Numbered from the stretch's first letter, positions 30,645 through 41,448 are shown. The stretch is 64,000 bases of DNA from Hafnia alvei (GCF_900095695.1 NZ_FMIQ01000073.1:1-64000); one strand, 5' to 3'. A program made the numbers and translations. Notes: generated by a model not told the origin, from the letters alone.

Positions 30645-31721
30645 ATGACCCTACGACTAAACACCATCATGGCAGGATTGCTATTAAGCGGCACGCTGGC
30701 GATGAGCGCACAGGCCGCCGATAAAGTGGTTATTGCGCACCGTGGCGCGAGCGGCTATTTGCCTGAACATTCCCTACCTTCTAAGGCCATGGCTTATGCC
30801 CAAGGCGCAGATTTTCTCGAGCAGGATTTGGTGATGACCAAGGACGACAAATTAGTCGTTCTCCATGACCACTATTTGGATCGCGTGACCGATGTTGCCG
30901 ACCGCTTCCCCGACCGCGCGCGTAAAGATGGGCGTTACTACGCGATTGATTTCACTCTTGATGAAATCAAATCGCTGAAATTCACCGAAGGTTTTGACAT
31001 CAAAGACGGCAAGCGTGTGCAAAGCTACCCGGGCCGTTTCCCGATGGGCAAGTCTGATTTCCGCATCCACACCTTTGAAGAAGAGATCGAATTTGTCCAA
31101 GGGCTTAACCATTCAACGGGCAAAAACATCGGGATTTACCCAGAGATAAAAGCGCCTTGGTTCCACCAGCAAGAAGGCAAAGACATCTCCACCAAAGTGC
31201 TGCAGGTGCTGAAGCAATACGGCTACACCGGCAAGAACGACAATGTTTATCTGCAATGTTTCGATCCAAACGAGCTTAAGCGCATCAAAACCGAGTTAGA
31301 ACCTAAGATGGGTATGGATCTCAAACTAGTTCAGCTGATGGCTTATACCGACTGGAATGAAACCTATGAGAAAAAACCAGACGGCACATGGGTGAACTAC
31401 GACTACGACTGGATGTTTAAACCGGGTGCGATGAAGCAGATTGCGCAATATGCTGACGGCATTGGACCGGATTACCATATGCTGGTGGGTAAAGATGCCA
31501 CCCAAGCTAATCCAAAGCTCACGGCGATGGTGACCGATGCTCACGCCGCGAAAATGGTGGTGCATCCCTATACCATTCGCGTTGACGCCTTGCCAAATTA
31601 CGTTAGCAACGGCGATCAGCTTTACGATCTGATCTACAACAAAGCGGGCGTTGACGGCGTATTCACTGACTTCCCAGACAAGGGCGTTCAGTTCCTTGAG
31701 AAACAGGGACAACATAAATAA
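30645..31721 (+). CDS. glpQ: Periplasmic glycerophosphodiester phosphodiesterase GlpQ
   Basis: 358 residues. Signal peptide MTLRLNTIMAGLLLSGTLAMSAQA, then the GDPD barrel: IAHRGASGYLPEHS holds catalytic His and substrate Arg, FLEQDLVMTKDDKLVVLHD holds metal-binding Glu/Asp and second His. It hydrolyses glycerophosphodiesters from phospholipid breakdown to glycerol-3-phosphate and alcohol, which GlpT then imports. It shares an operon with glpT. Confidence 0.97.
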   Translation: MTLRLNTIMAGLLLSGTLAMSAQAADKVVIAHRGASGYLPEHSLPSKAMAYAQGADFLEQDLVMTKDDKLVVLHDHYLDRVTDVADRFPDRARKDGRYYAIDFTLDEIKSLKFTEGFDIKDGKRVQSYPGRFPMGKSDFRIHTFEEEIEFVQGLNHSTGKNIGIYPEIKAPWFHQQEGKDISTKVLQVLKQYGYTGKNDNVYLQCFDPNELKRIKTELEPKMGMDLKLVQLMAYTDWNETYEKKPDGTWVNYDYDWMFKPGAMKQIAQYADGIGPDYHMLVGKDATQANPKLTAMVTDAHAAKMVVHPYTIRVDALPNYVSNGDQLYDLIYNKAGVDGVFTDFPDKGVQFLEKQGQHK

Positions 31722-31734
31722 TATTTACCTTTCA

Positions 31735-31754
31735 CAGGGGGCTTTCGCCCCCTG
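31735..31754 (+). terminator. Terminator of glpTQ
   Basis: CAGGGGGC-TTTC-GCCCCCTG, a perfect 8-bp stem, followed by a mixed then T-rich sequence (to about 31775). 13 bp after the glpQ stop. Confidence 0.75.
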
Positions 31755-32015
31755 CATAAACATCGTTTTCCTTTTATCACTATCAATCCTGAAAATATCC
31801 ACTAAGCTTGAAGGGCAATTAAAAACCATCAGATTAATTTTTTTAATCATCGCCTTTAGGGTTTTCAAAAACTGAGTTCAGGATTGAAGCGGTTACCCTA
31901 CGCCCACGTCCCTATATTCCATGCTGTAATACGTCGTAGATCCATCGTTTGAAGGATGAACCACTGGCTTTGTCGTTAAAGCTGGTAACTCACAAATAAA
32001 ATCGAGGATAAAGAT
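31755..32015. other. Intergenic region with a spaced inverted repeat
   Basis: No gene. A 10-bp inverted repeat CAATCCTGAA (31784-31793) and TTCAGGATTG (31877-31886) frames about 83 bp of AT-rich DNA that includes GATTAATTTTTTTAATC. The right part should carry the promoter of the DUF1471 gene; the ribosome site is GAGGATAAAG. Confidence 0.4.
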
Positions 32016-32294
32016 ATGAACAAATACCTACTTGCTATTGCCGGTGCCTCTCTGCTCTCTTTCTCTGCATTTTCTAACGCGGCTGATGAAATCAAACATT
32101 CCGATATGGAGAAGTACACCAAAATCGGCGACGTCAGCGCAGAAGTGCGTGACGGCACCATGGATGACATCGTGAAAAAGCTGGAGAAAAAAGCCGAAGA
32201 GAAAGACGCTGACGCTTATCGCATTACCTCCGTTGGCACCGAAGGCATGGGGGATATTGCCCGCGGCACCGCCGAAATTTACAAGAAGAAGTAA
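32016..32294 (+). CDS. DUF1471 (YhcN/BhsA-type) small periplasmic protein
   Basis: 92 residues. Signal peptide MNKYLLAIAGASLLSFSAFSNA, then a single DUF1471 domain: YTKIGDVSAEVRDGTMDDIVKKL, then DADAYRITSVGTEGMGDIARGTAEIYKK, which is the typical pattern of this family. Relatives in E. coli (BhsA, McbA, YhcN, YdgH) respond to stress and affect biofilm and envelope properties. The specific role here is unknown. Single gene. Confidence 0.85.
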   Translation: MNKYLLAIAGASLLSFSAFSNAADEIKHSDMEKYTKIGDVSAEVRDGTMDDIVKKLEKKAEEKDADAYRITSVGTEGMGDIARGTAEIYKKK

Positions 32295-32412
32295 ATTATT
32301 CGCACCACCGGCCACTATTCCGTGGTCGGTTCTCACTTCCCTACCGTAACGTTTCTGCCATACTCATCCCAGTATCCTTTTATAAACTCGTTAGTGGATA
32401 AGGACAGGGACT

Positions 32413-33024
32413 ATGAAACTCATTGGCAGCTATACCAGCCCCTACGTGCGCAAAATATTTGTTATGTTGTTGGAAAAAGGGCTGACATTTGAATTTGTTA
32501 ACGACATTCCGTGGGAAAGCACCAGCCATGTCCCACACTATAATCCACTAGGGAAAATTCCCGCGCTCGTCGCCGCCGACGGTGAAATCTTTTATGACTC
32601 CCCCATCGTTGCCGAATACATCGATCTGTTAGACGCCACGCCAAAATTCGTACCAGAAGATCGCCAACAGGCGCTGCGTGTGCGCCAGTTAGAAGCGCTT
32701 TCTGACGGCATCTGCGACGCCGCAGTTCTGCTGGTTCAGGAAATGATGCGCCCAGCCGACAAACAGAATAGCGATTGGATTGTGCGCCAGCGCGGCAAAA
32801 TCGATCGCGGCTTAGACGCTTTAGAACAACACGCGAAAGAAGGTAAGTGGCTCAACGGTGCACAGATGACGCTGGCAGATATTGCCACCGGGTGCTGTCT
32901 TGGCTATCTCAACTTTCGTCGGGTCGCGCCGAACTGGAGTTTGGAGCGCCCTGAGCTGGTTAAACTGGCGGAACGTTTGTTCCAACGTGAGAGCTTTACC
33001 CGCACAGAACCACCGGTAACCTGA
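32413..33024 (+). CDS. yibF: Glutathione S-transferase-like protein YibF
   Basis: 203 residues. Thioredoxin-like N-terminal domain (MKLIGSYTSPYVRKIFVMLLEKG with the catalytic-position serine, NPLGKIPAL, and DSPIVAEYID) and an all-helical C-terminal domain ending RESFTRTEPP. It matches E. coli YibF in length, and the neighbouring order yibF-selA-selB is the same. The physiological substrate is not known. Confidence 0.93.
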   Translation: MKLIGSYTSPYVRKIFVMLLEKGLTFEFVNDIPWESTSHVPHYNPLGKIPALVAADGEIFYDSPIVAEYIDLLDATPKFVPEDRQQALRVRQLEALSDGICDAAVLLVQEMMRPADKQNSDWIVRQRGKIDRGLDALEQHAKEGKWLNGAQMTLADIATGCCLGYLNFRRVAPNWSLERPELVKLAERLFQRESFTRTEPPVT

Positions 33025-33095
33025 TACTCGCTGTATTCTTGGGCTCACTGCCTTTATCATATTCATTATTACGATGATAAAGGCGTGAGATCACC

Positions 33096-34499
33096 ATGTC
33101 CGCAGACAGCCAGACTCTTTATAGCCAGCTCCCCTCCGTCGACACGCTGTTACGCGACGAAACCTTTCAACCTTTGTTGGAAAACTATGGCGCACAGCTC
33201 GTCACCCAAACCTTGCGCAGTCTGCAACAGCAGGCGCGAGACAGTATTCGCGTGCAGCAACAGCTTCCCGCATGGTGTGAAAACTGGGCTCTTGCAGTCG
33301 ATCATCAGCTTTCGCTCAGCCAAAAAGACGCACTCCAGCAGGTCTTTAATCTGACGGGAACCGTATTACATACCAACTTAGGCCGCGCCCTGCTAGCAGA
33401 ACAGGCTATCGACGCCAGCGTCATGGCAATGCGTCACTCCGTAACGCTGGAATACGATCTCGACGGTGCAGGCCGTGGCCATCGCGATCGCGCGATCGCC
33501 GACCGCCTGTGCGAATTAACCGGCGCGGAAGATGCCTGTATCGTTAACAACAATGCGGCTGCGGTGCTGCTAATGCTGGCCGCGCTGGCGAGCCATAAGC
33601 AGGTTATCGTTTCACGCGGCGAGCTGGTTGAGATTGGCGGCGCATTTCGTATTCCCGACGTCATGCTGCAGGCCGGATGCGAACTCACCGAAGTAGGTAC
33701 CACCAACCGAACTCACCTCAAAGACTATCGTCAGGCCATCAACGAAAACACCGCGTTGCTGATGAAAGTACACACCAGCAATTATGCAATTCAAGGATTT
33801 ACCTCCGCCGTAGAGGAAGCCGAGTTGGTGACGTTAGGCCGTGAAACGGGAGTCCCCGTTATTACCGATTTGGGCAGTGGTTCGCTGATTGACATGACCG
33901 CCTATGGCCTTCCCGCCGAGCCGATGCCGCAAAAGCTGATTGCCGACGGCGTAGACTTAGTCAGTTTTTCTGGCGATAAATTATTAGGTGGGCCGCAGGC
34001 CGGCATTATCGTGGGCAAACGTGAGCTGATTGAACAGTTGCAAAACCATCCGCTTAAGCGCGCGCTGCGCTGCGGTAAAATGACGCTGGCAGCGCTTGAT
34101 GCCACGCTTCAGCTCTATCAACAACCCGATAAGCTCGCTCAGGCTTTGCCGACGCTGCGTCATATGACCCGCACCGAAGCTGAGATCCGCGCCTGCGCCG
34201 AACGCCTGTTACCGCCATTACAGCAGCGCTTCGCCAAGCAGTTTAACGTGAGCATCACGCCTTGCCAGTCGCAAATCGGCAGCGGATCGTTGCCGGTTGA
34301 TCGCCTGCCAAGCATCGCAATCACCCTGATGCCGCACAGCGGTAAGGGCGGCGAACTGGAAGCACTGTCTCAGCAATGCCGCTCGCTATCATGCCCGGTG
34401 ATTGGTCGCATCAGTGAAGGAAAACTGTGGCTCGATCTGCGCTGCTTGGAAGATGAAGAAGGACTTTTACACGCGTTATTACAGGAGTTACGTCCATGA
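33096..34499 (+). CDS. selA: L-seryl-tRNA(Sec) selenium transferase
   Basis: 467 residues. A fold-type I PLP enzyme with the pyridoxal lysine in [14 protein letters not shown] (about 296). The N-terminal domain (about 1-80) binds tRNA-Sec. It turns seryl-tRNA(Sec) into selenocysteyl-tRNA(Sec) using selenophosphate in a decameric complex. It overlaps selB by 4 bp (ATGA). Confidence 0.97.
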   Translation: MSADSQTLYSQLPSVDTLLRDETFQPLLENYGAQLVTQTLRSLQQQARDSIRVQQQLPAWCENWALAVDHQLSLSQKDALQQVFNLTGTVLHTNLGRALLAEQAIDASVMAMRHSVTLEYDLDGAGRGHRDRAIADRLCELTGAEDACIVNNNAAAVLLMLAALASHKQVIVSRGELVEIGGAFRIPDVMLQAGCELTEVGTTNRTHLKDYRQAINENTALLMKVHTSNYAIQGFTSAVEEAELVTLGRETGVPVITDLGSGSLIDMTAYGLPAEPMPQKLIADGVDLVSFSGDKLLGGPQAGIIVGKRELIEQLQNHPLKRALRCGKMTLAALDATLQLYQQPDKLAQALPTLRHMTRTEAEIRACAERLLPPLQQRFAKQFNVSITPCQSQIGSGSLPVDRLPSIAITLMPHSGKGGELEALSQQCRSLSCPVIGRISEGKLWLDLRCLEDEEGLLHALLQELRP

Positions 34500-36364
34500 T
34501 TATTGCTACCGCTGGGCACGTTGACCACGGTAAGACCACGCTGTTACAGGCGCTGACGGGCGTGGATGCCGACCGTTTACCGGAAGAAAAACGCCGCGGT
34601 ATGACCATCGATCTCGGCTACGCCTATCTGCCATTAGACGATGGCAACGTGCTGGGTTTTATCGACGTTCCCGGCCATGAAAAATTCCTCGCTAACATGT
34701 TGGCCGGCATTGGCGGCATCCCGCACGCCTTGCTAGTTGTAGCCTGCGACGATGGCGTTATGGCGCAAACACGCGAACACCTAACGCTGCTGCGATTAGC
34801 GGGCAAACCGGCATTAACCGTGGCGTTAACCAAAGCCGACCGCGCCGATAGCGCGCGTGTGGATGAAGTTCACCAGCAAGTCACTGACGTACTGCATGAA
34901 ATGGGATGGTCAGATACGCCGATTTTTACCACGTCAGCCGCTCAGGGTGAGGGAATCGATGAGCTGCGCGCCCATCTTATTGCCTTAACCGAAACACCAG
35001 CGCATCTCGATCAACGCTTTCGTTTAGCGATCGACCGCGCTTTTAGCGTGAAAGGCGCGGGTTTAGTAGTTACCGGAACGGCGCTCGCAGGTCGCGTAAA
35101 AGTGGGTGAAAACCTCTGGCTAACCGGTTGTGATAGACCCGTGCGCGTGCGCGGCATTCATGCCCAGAACCAACCGTCTGAACATGCCCATGCGGGTCAG
35201 CGTATTGCGCTAAACCTCAGCGGCGACGTCAGCAAAGAACAGATCGGGCGCGGTGATTGGCTGTTGGCACAGCGCCCTTCAGAAACGGCCAGCACGCGTA
35301 TTTTAGTCGCGCTGGATCTCATCGCGCCCATCCAACATTGGCAGCCATTACATCTGCATCATGCCGCGAGCCACATTACGGGCCGTATCTCGTTATTGGA
35401 TGAACAGGCTCCGATGGAAGGCGTTCAGCTGGCTGAGCTGGTGCTCGATAGCCCATTGTGGCTGGTGGAAAACGATACCCTGATCATGCGTGATATTTCA
35501 GCACGCAGCACGCTGGGCTCAGCTCGAGTATTGCAAACCACCTCACCGCGCCGTGGTAAACGTCTACCTGCATTTTTAGATTGGCTCAAGCAGCTCGCCA
35601 ATGCCCAAAGTGATGCCGATGTATTGGCATTACGTCTGCCTAAAGGCACGCTTTCCATTCCTCAGTTCGCCTGGGAGCGCCAGCTCACGGCAGAACGTTG
35701 CAGCGAACTTTTCCATGCCGATAATCTGCTGGTGGTGGGCGACTACGCGTTATCACGCGAAATAGCGGAGCGCTTCCAACAGCGCTTGTTAGACACCTTG
35801 GCACTGTTCCACGAGCAGCATAACGATCAGATGGGCGTTGGTCGCGCGCGCCTGCGCCGTATGGCATTGCCCGTCGAACCCGAATCGCTGGTGTTTGCCC
35901 TCATCAATCATCTGCTGGCGAATCAGCAAATCGTCAACAGCCGCGGCTGGCTGCATCTGCCACAGCATGGTTTAAGCATGAGCGACGCCCAGCAGGCGTT
36001 ATGGGAGCGTACGCAGCCATTGATTCAGGATGCACCGTGGTGGGTGCGCGATCTGGCCAATGAAGTGAAAGCCGAAGAAAATGAAATGCGGCAGTTATTG
36101 CGTCAGGCGGCATTGCTTGGCTACATCACCGCCGTGGTCAAAGATCGTTACTATCGCACCGAGCGTATGCACCAGTTTGCCGATTTGATCCGCGCCATGG
36201 ATGCCACACAGGGCAGCACTTCCGCCGCGGACTTCCGCGATCGTCTAGGGGTGGGGCGCAAGCTAGCGATCCAAATTCTGGAGTTTTTTGATCGCAGCGG
36301 CTTCACTCGCCGCCGTGGAAACGATCATCTGCTGCGAGATAGCGCGCTGTTCAAAGACGATTAA
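34496..36364 (+). CDS. selB: Selenocysteine-specific elongation factor SelB
   Basis: 622 residues. The GTPase domain carries GHVDHGKTT (P-loop), DVPGHEKF and TKAD motifs. EF-Tu-like domains 2 and 3 follow, then C-terminal winged-helix domains (about 380-622) that bind the SECIS hairpin. It brings selenocysteyl-tRNA to UGA codons. The presence of selAB implies selenoproteins such as formate dehydrogenases elsewhere in the genome; none is seen here. Coupled to selA. Confidence 0.97.
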   Translation: MIIATAGHVDHGKTTLLQALTGVDADRLPEEKRRGMTIDLGYAYLPLDDGNVLGFIDVPGHEKFLANMLAGIGGIPHALLVVACDDGVMAQTREHLTLLRLAGKPALTVALTKADRADSARVDEVHQQVTDVLHEMGWSDTPIFTTSAAQGEGIDELRAHLIALTETPAHLDQRFRLAIDRAFSVKGAGLVVTGTALAGRVKVGENLWLTGCDRPVRVRGIHAQNQPSEHAHAGQRIALNLSGDVSKEQIGRGDWLLAQRPSETASTRILVALDLIAPIQHWQPLHLHHAASHITGRISLLDEQAPMEGVQLAELVLDSPLWLVENDTLIMRDISARSTLGSARVLQTTSPRRGKRLPAFLDWLKQLANAQSDADVLALRLPKGTLSIPQFAWERQLTAERCSELFHADNLLVVGDYALSREIAERFQQRLLDTLALFHEQHNDQMGVGRARLRRMALPVEPESLVFALINHLLANQQIVNSRGWLHLPQHGLSMSDAQQALWERTQPLIQDAPWWVRDLANEVKAEENEMRQLLRQAALLGYITAVVKDRYYRTERMHQFADLIRAMDATQGSTSAADFRDRLGVGRKLAIQILEFFDRSGFTRRRGNDHLLRDSALFKDD

Positions 36365-36481
36365 CGATCTATCACGGCTTTTTGGTGCGCATTTGCGCAC
36401 CAAACTGTGATCCCTTCCGAATAAATACGCCCTCTTTGTCCCTGATATATTCAGCCACGCTACGCTTATAGAGCAATACAA

Positions 36482-36522
36482 ATACCCGCCATACTTCAAG
36501 CAGCTTGGAGTATGGCCGGTAT
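36482..36522. repeat. Large palindromic hairpin upstream of aldB
   Basis: Nineteen-base arms (36482-36500 and 36504-36522) pair at 17 positions plus one G:U, around a 3-nt loop. The arm sequence ATACCCGCCATACTTCAAG resembles the TACCCGTCATACTTCAAG-type short repeats common in intergenic DNA of Yersinia, Serratia and Pectobacterium, as recalled. It lies 45 bp before the aldB start. Confidence 0.7.
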
Positions 36523-36566
36523 AGACGTTTCACTGTATCTGACATCATGGACTCAAGGAGACAGTA

Positions 36567-38102
36567 ATGACGAATCACGCTCTTGATATTCTCACTCCCG
36601 GTAGCGGCAACTCTCCCCTCAAACTCAAAACACGTTACGACAACTTTATCGGCGGAAAATGGGTGCCACCCGTTGAAGGAGAATATTTTTCTAACCTGAC
36701 CCCTGTTACCGGACAAGCACTTTGTGAAGTGGCCAGCTCCAGTAAAAAAGACGTGGATTTAGCGCTCGACGCCGCCCACGCAGCCAAAGATGCCTGGGGG
36801 AAAACATCGGTACAGCAACGCGCCAGCGTGCTGTTTAAGATTGCTGACCGCATGGAGCAAAATCTAGAACTGCTGGCTCACGCTGAAACATGGGATAACG
36901 GCAAACCGATCCGTGAAACCCTAAACGCCGACGTTCCGCTTGCTATCGACCACTTCCGTTACTTTGCCTCCTGCATTCGCGCTCAGGAAGGGGGTATCAG
37001 CGAAATTGACAGTGAAACGGTGGCCTATCATTTTCATGAGCCGCTTGGCGTCGTGGGGCAAATCATTCCGTGGAACTTCCCCCTGCTGATGGCCTGCTGG
37101 AAAATGGCGCCAGCGCTGGCGGCAGGCAACTGCATCGTACTCAAACCCGCTAAGCTAACGCCGATGTCTGTGCTGATCATGATGGAGCTGATCGGCGATT
37201 TGCTGCCAGAAGGCGTGCTCAACGTGGTAAACGGTGCCGGTGGAGAAATTGGCGAATACCTCGCCACCTCACCGCGCATTGCCAAAGTGGCGTTTACCGG
37301 CTCCACGGAAGTGGGTCAGCAAATAATGGGCTACGCGGCGAAAAACGTGATCCCCGTTACGCTTGAACTGGGCGGAAAATCGCCCAATATTTTCTTCGCC
37401 GACGTGATGGACAAAGAAGACTCCTTCTTTGATAAAGCGCTGGAAGGGTTTGCCATGTTTGCCTTTAACCAAGGCGAAGTCTGTACCTGCCCAAGCCGCG
37501 CGCTGGTGCAGGAATCGATCTACGAACGCTTTATGGAGCGCGCGATTAAACGAGTGGAATCCATTCGCTCGGGTAACCCGCTTGATAGCAATACCCAGAT
37601 GGGCGCTCAGGTCTCCTCAGGTCAAATGGATACCATTTTAAAATACATCGAGATTGGTAAAAAAGAGGGCGCTCGCGTACTGACCGGCGGCGGCAAACGC
37701 CTCTTAGAGGGCGGACTAGGCAGCGGATATTATTTAGAGCCCACCATTCTGTTTGGTAAAAACAGCATGCGCGTTTTCCAAGAAGAGATTTTTGGCCCAG
37801 TACTGGCCGTCACAACGTTCAAAAATCAGGCGGAAGCGCTTGAGCTGGCTAACGATACCGACTACGGCCTCGGTGCTGGCGTATGGACGCGTAACGGTAC
37901 CGTCGCTTATCAGATGGGCCGCGGAATTCAGGCTGGCCGCGTGTGGACAAACTGCTACCACGCCTATCCGGCACATGCCGCATTCGGTGGCTATAAACAG
38001 TCTGGCATCGGGCGTGAAACCCACAAAATGATGTTGGAGCATTATCAGCAAACGAAATGCATGCTGGTTAGCTACAGCGAAAAACCACAAGGGTTCTTCT
38101 GA
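36567..38102 (+). CDS. aldB: Aldehyde dehydrogenase AldB
   Basis: 511 residues, NAD(P)-dependent aldehyde dehydrogenase family. [20 protein letters not shown] and FTGST form the cofactor site, the general-base Glu is in LELGGKSPN (about 268), and the nucleophilic Cys is in GEVCTCPSR (about 306). It oxidises aldehydes such as acetaldehyde to acids. In E. coli aldB also lies near selB. The ATG has AAGGAGA upstream. Confidence 0.93.
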   Translation: MTNHALDILTPGSGNSPLKLKTRYDNFIGGKWVPPVEGEYFSNLTPVTGQALCEVASSSKKDVDLALDAAHAAKDAWGKTSVQQRASVLFKIADRMEQNLELLAHAETWDNGKPIRETLNADVPLAIDHFRYFASCIRAQEGGISEIDSETVAYHFHEPLGVVGQIIPWNFPLLMACWKMAPALAAGNCIVLKPAKLTPMSVLIMMELIGDLLPEGVLNVVNGAGGEIGEYLATSPRIAKVAFTGSTEVGQQIMGYAAKNVIPVTLELGGKSPNIFFADVMDKEDSFFDKALEGFAMFAFNQGEVCTCPSRALVQESIYERFMERAIKRVESIRSGNPLDSNTQMGAQVSSGQMDTILKYIEIGKKEGARVLTGGGKRLLEGGLGSGYYLEPTILFGKNSMRVFQEEIFGPVLAVTTFKNQAEALELANDTDYGLGAGVWTRNGTVAYQMGRGIQAGRVWTNCYHAYPAHAAFGGYKQSGIGRETHKMMLEHYQQTKCMLVSYSEKPQGFF

Positions 38103-38249
38103 TACGAAAAGGTATTAGGTTAATAAACCTTATTTTCCCTCTCCCCTTTATCGGGGAGAGTTAAACTGGCAAGCAACGCGCCCAGACTCAAACTGTTCAT
38201 CACTGGCGTTTCGCGCTACACTTTTTTTATTTGAATCAGTCCCTTTGCC

Positions 38250-39434
38250 GTGAAAAAACTATTCCACAGATTCATATCTTTGTTTAAACCGCACTGGTGT
38301 CTGGCCGTGTTGGTGGCCGCGTATGGCTATCTCTTCATGCGTCCGGTGATGCTGAGAGCGTTTGACTATGTGCCAAACGCCATCAGTTCGTTCAGCTCAT
38401 GGAAAGAGACGCTTTCTGTTACTGGCCTACTTGAAATTCCGCAGTTTGTGCTTGGGTTCGGCTTAATTCTCATGGCGTTCGGGCTGCTATTGCGCGCGCG
38501 CGTGGCATGGGCATTCTCGTTACTATTGTTATTCGTTACCGGCCTACTCAGCTTTCTTTCACCTCAGGAAATGCTGAATCTATTTCTCTACGCTGTCATA
38601 TTGCTGGTTTTACTCATCGCCTATTGGCGGCGCTTTGACCACGCCAGCTTGGCCGCCGGTGGTCTATTTGCGTTAGTCAGCTTTGCGTCTTTACTGCTGT
38701 ATGCCGTTTTTGGTTCGCTCTATTTGGGTGGCGAATTTGTTCCACCTATTTTAGATATGCCAACGGCGTTCTATTTCTCGGTAGTCAGTATGTCAACGGT
38801 AGGCTTTGGCGATATTGTTCCTCATACGGCAACCGCTCGGCTATTTACCGTCTCCGTTATCGTTATGGGGATTACCGTATTTGCGACGTCAATCAGTGCC
38901 ATTATTGGGCCGGTGATTGGCGGTAATTTAAAACGATTGGTGAAAGGCAGGATTTCTCACGTGATGCGTAAAAATCACTTTATTATCGCGGGTGCCACTC
39001 CGCTAGCATTGAGCGTTTATCTCGGGCTTAAACAGCGCGGAGACGCACTGACCGTCATCGTGCCACCCAATGTTTCCCATGAATATCCACCGGATACAGA
39101 CCTGATCATCGGCGACCCATCTAATGCCCAAGTGCTGATCGAAGCCGGTGCGGCGAAGGCAAAATTCATTCTGGCGCTGCGTGACGATGATGCAGAAAAC
39201 GCGTTTATCGTGCTGGCGGCAAAAGAAGTCGCCAATGCCAACACCAAAACTATTTCGGTAGTTAATGCCAGCAAACACCTGCAGAAAATTAAGCGCGTGC
39301 AGCCTGATATGGTGTTCTCGCTTCAGCTACTCGGCAGTGAATTACTGGTTCGCACGCTGAGCGGTGAGCCCATCGATGATAAATTAATTACCGAACTCTT
39401 CTTCGGCAATACGTCGTCAGTGAAAGACGCTTAA
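38250..39434 (+). CDS. kch: Voltage-gated-type potassium channel Kch
   Basis: 394 residues. About six membrane segments (20-35, 60-80, 85-110, 115-130, 140-155, then after the pore 190-215). The pore loop has the selectivity filter STVGFGDIVP (TVGFGD, about 189-194). A Rossmann-like RCK/TrkA-N domain (FIIAGATPLALSVYLGLKQRG) follows, with ILALRDDDAENAF. The glycine motif of this RCK (GATPLA) is unlike the usual GxGxxG, which makes nucleotide binding uncertain. GTG start. It resembles E. coli Kch over its length. Single gene. Confidence 0.88.
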   Translation: MKKLFHRFISLFKPHWCLAVLVAAYGYLFMRPVMLRAFDYVPNAISSFSSWKETLSVTGLLEIPQFVLGFGLILMAFGLLLRARVAWAFSLLLLFVTGLLSFLSPQEMLNLFLYAVILLVLLIAYWRRFDHASLAAGGLFALVSFASLLLYAVFGSLYLGGEFVPPILDMPTAFYFSVVSMSTVGFGDIVPHTATARLFTVSVIVMGITVFATSISAIIGPVIGGNLKRLVKGRISHVMRKNHFIIAGATPLALSVYLGLKQRGDALTVIVPPNVSHEYPPDTDLIIGDPSNAQVLIEAGAAKAKFILALRDDDAENAFIVLAAKEVANANTKTISVVNASKHLQKIKRVQPDMVFSLQLLGSELLVRTLSGEPIDDKLITELFFGNTSSVKDA

Positions 39435-39463
39435 CCTCAATTTGTTACCGCGCTAAAAACAAA

Positions 39464-39487
39464 ACAGGCCAGCAAATGCTGGCCTGT
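39464..39487 (-). terminator. Terminator of the pyrBI-ridA region, convergent with kch
   Basis: ACAGGCCAGCA/TGCTGGCCTGT, 11-bp perfect stem with a 2-nt minimal loop. T-rich DNA (TTTTGTTTTTAG) follows on the minus strand. Confidence 0.85.
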
Positions 39488-39508
39488 ATAGCATTGATAA
39501 CCGAACGA

Positions 39509-39895
39509 TTAGCGACGCACTGCGATCGCTTCGATTTCAATTTTCACGTCTTTAGGCAGACGCGCAACTTCAACGCATGAACGCGCAGGGAACGGCGCAT
39601 TATGCTCAGTGAAGAATGCTTCGTAGATCGCGTTAACGGTCGCAAAGTCGTTCAAATCTTTAACGAAAACGGTTGTTTTCACAATATCTGATACTTTCAG
39701 ACCAGCAGCTTCAACGATAGCCTGCACGTTTTCCAGAGACTGGCGCGCCTGCGCGGAAATGTCTTCAGCAACCTGGCCATTCTTCGGGTTCACTGGGATC
39801 TGACCAGAAGTGATGATCATGCTACCCAGATCAACGCCCTGAACATAAGGGCCGATTGCGGCAGGTGCGTTCTCTGTACTGATGATGCGTGACAT
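39509..39895 (-). CDS. ridA: 2-iminobutanoate/2-iminopropanoate deaminase RidA
   Basis: 128 residues of the YjgF/YER057c/UK114 family. ITSGQIPVNPKNG and the C-terminal PARSCVEVARLPKDVKIEIEAIA are signatures; the Arg in PARSCVEV contacts the substrate. It removes reactive enamine/imine intermediates made by PLP enzymes such as threonine dehydratase. It is downstream of pyrBI, as in E. coli, with its own probable promoter in the 138-bp gap. Confidence 0.97.
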   Translation of the reverse strand: MSRIISTENAPAAIGPYVQGVDLGSMIITSGQIPVNPKNGQVAEDISAQARQSLENVQAIVEAAGLKVSDIVKTTVFVKDLNDFATVNAIYEAFFTEHNAPFPARSCVEVARLPKDVKIEIEAIAVRR

Positions 39896-40033
39896 ATCTG
39901 CTCCTATAGGATTTCGGATGTATGATGAACATTAAGCATAAATTCGCCACCATTATAGGGAAGCGGCCTACTAAAACCCACCCGCCGCCTCGCAATCCCG
40001 AGTTAAATCTGGAAATTAGTATTGAGCTTTAAT

Positions 40034-40498
40034 CTAAAACCCCTGCATCACGGCATGATGTTCAAACTCTTTTTCACAGTACTTACACTTCAATAACACT
40101 TCATCTTGGCGCACGCGAACTTTAAAGCTGGAAGACACCGGTTCGCTACGGCTAATGCAGTTGCTGTTTGGGCAGTCCAGCACGTGGTCAATCTGCTCTG
40201 GCAGCGTTGGCGTGAGTTTGAGAACCACTTCGTAGTTATCGATACGGTTTACCGTCGCTTTAGGCGCATAAATCGAAAGTTGGTTGACCTGTTCTTCGGT
40301 CAAAAAGACGTTTTCGATTTTAATCAGGTCTTTACGCCCCTGCGCATTTGAAGGCAGGTTTAAGCCGATAGTAATGCGCTGATCTGTCTCGGTGAGTTTG
40401 AACAACGTTAAGAGTTTGAAGCCGACCTGCGCTGGGATATGGTCAATCACCGTGCCACGTTTAATCGCTTCTACCTGTAATTTATTATCGTGTGTCAT
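40034..40498 (-). CDS. pyrI: Aspartate carbamoyltransferase regulatory chain
   Basis: 154 residues. N-terminal nucleotide-binding domain ([25 protein letters not shown]) and C-terminal zinc domain with four cysteines (CPNSNC at 109/114 and CKYC at 138/141). It binds ATP, CTP and UTP to tune the PyrB catalytic trimers. It lies 14 bp downstream of pyrB. Confidence 0.98.
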   Translation of the reverse strand: MTHDNKLQVEAIKRGTVIDHIPAQVGFKLLTLFKLTETDQRITIGLNLPSNAQGRKDLIKIENVFLTEEQVNQLSIYAPKATVNRIDNYEVVLKLTPTLPEQIDHVLDCPNSNCISRSEPVSSSFKVRVRQDEVLLKCKYCEKEFEHHAVMQGF

Positions 40499-40512
40499 TT
40501 TAGCGTCCTCGA

Positions 40513-41448
40513 TTAAAAGTTCAGTTCAGCATTCAAAACCAGAGCCAACAAAGCCTGACGAGCAAAAATGCCGTTTCCTGCCTGCTGGAAATAATAGGCA
40601 TACGGCGTTTTATCTACGTCGTTGGTGATTTCATCAATACGCGGCAGAGGATGCAGCACTTTCATGTTGTCACGAGCGCCTTCTAAGGAAGCGGCGCGCA
40701 GCACAAACTGAGACTTCACGTTGGCGTATTCAGACGGGTCCAAGCGCTCTTTCTGTACGCGGGTCATGTACAGAATATCCAGTTCCGGTATCACCTCTTC
40801 GATACTGGTATGCAGGCTGTATTGAATGCCTTTTTCATCCAGCATCTTCAAGATATACGCCGGCATCGCCAAGGCATCTGGCGCGATGAAATAGAAGCGA
40901 TTTCCTTCAAACTTCGCCAGCGCCTGAGTTAATGAGTGCACGGTGCGGCCATATTTCAAGTCACCAACCATCGCAATATTGATATTATTCAAACGTCCCT
41001 GCGTTTCCTGAATCGTAAACAGGTCGAGCAGCGTTTGGGTTGGGTGTTGGTTCGAACCATCGCCCGCGTTAACGACCGGAATCGAACCACAAAACTCAGT
41101 GGCTAATCGCGCAGCGCCTTCCTGCGGATGGCGCATCACAATGGCGTCCACGTAGGTGCTGATTACCGAGATGGTATCCGCCAGCGTCTCACCCTTCTTA
41201 CCCAGCGACGTATTGCTGCTGTCGGAGAAACCGACGACCGAAGCGCCAAGGCGATGCATCGAGGTTTCGAAAGAGAGACGGGTACGCGTTGAGGCCTCGA
41301 AAAACATGCTGGCAATCACTTTGTGTTTCAACAATTCTGGCTGCGGATTCGCCTTCAGGCTTGCAGCAGTACGTAATACCAGCTCCAGTTCCTCACGATT
41401 CAGATCTTTTATGGAGATGATATCTTTGTTATACAACGGATTAGCCAT
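40513..41448 (-). CDS. pyrB: Aspartate carbamoyltransferase catalytic chain
   Basis: 311 residues. Carbamoyl-phosphate site STRTRLSFE (about 53-61), the mobile loop Ser/Lys in [16 protein letters not shown] and the aspartate-site HPLPRIDEI. It makes carbamoyl aspartate, the first committed step of pyrimidine synthesis. Expressed from a leader with attenuation (pyrL and terminator upstream). Confidence 0.98.
   Translation of the reverse strand: MANPLYNKDIISIKDLNREELELVLRTAASLKANPQPELLKHKVIASMFFEASTRTRLSFETSMHRLGASVVGFSDSSNTSLGKKGETLADTISVISTYVDAIVMRHPQEGAARLATEFCGSIPVVNAGDGSNQHPTQTLLDLFTIQETQGRLNNINIAMVGDLKYGRTVHSLTQALAKFEGNRFYFIAPDALAMPAYILKMLDEKGIQYSLHTSIEEVIPELDILYMTRVQKERLDPSEYANVKSQFVLRAASLEGARDNMKVLHPLPRIDEITNDVDKTPYAYYFQQAGNGIFARQALLALVLNAELNF

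Noticed and set aside
36381-36404. TTTGGTGCGC/GCGCACCAAA hairpin after selB as a terminator
   Set aside because: The stem is strong but no T run follows on either strand, so intrinsic termination is not supported. It may still be a processing hairpin.
36372-36716. 114-codon minus-strand frame upstream of aldB
   Set aside because: It covers the palindrome and the aldB start on the other strand, with no coding features.
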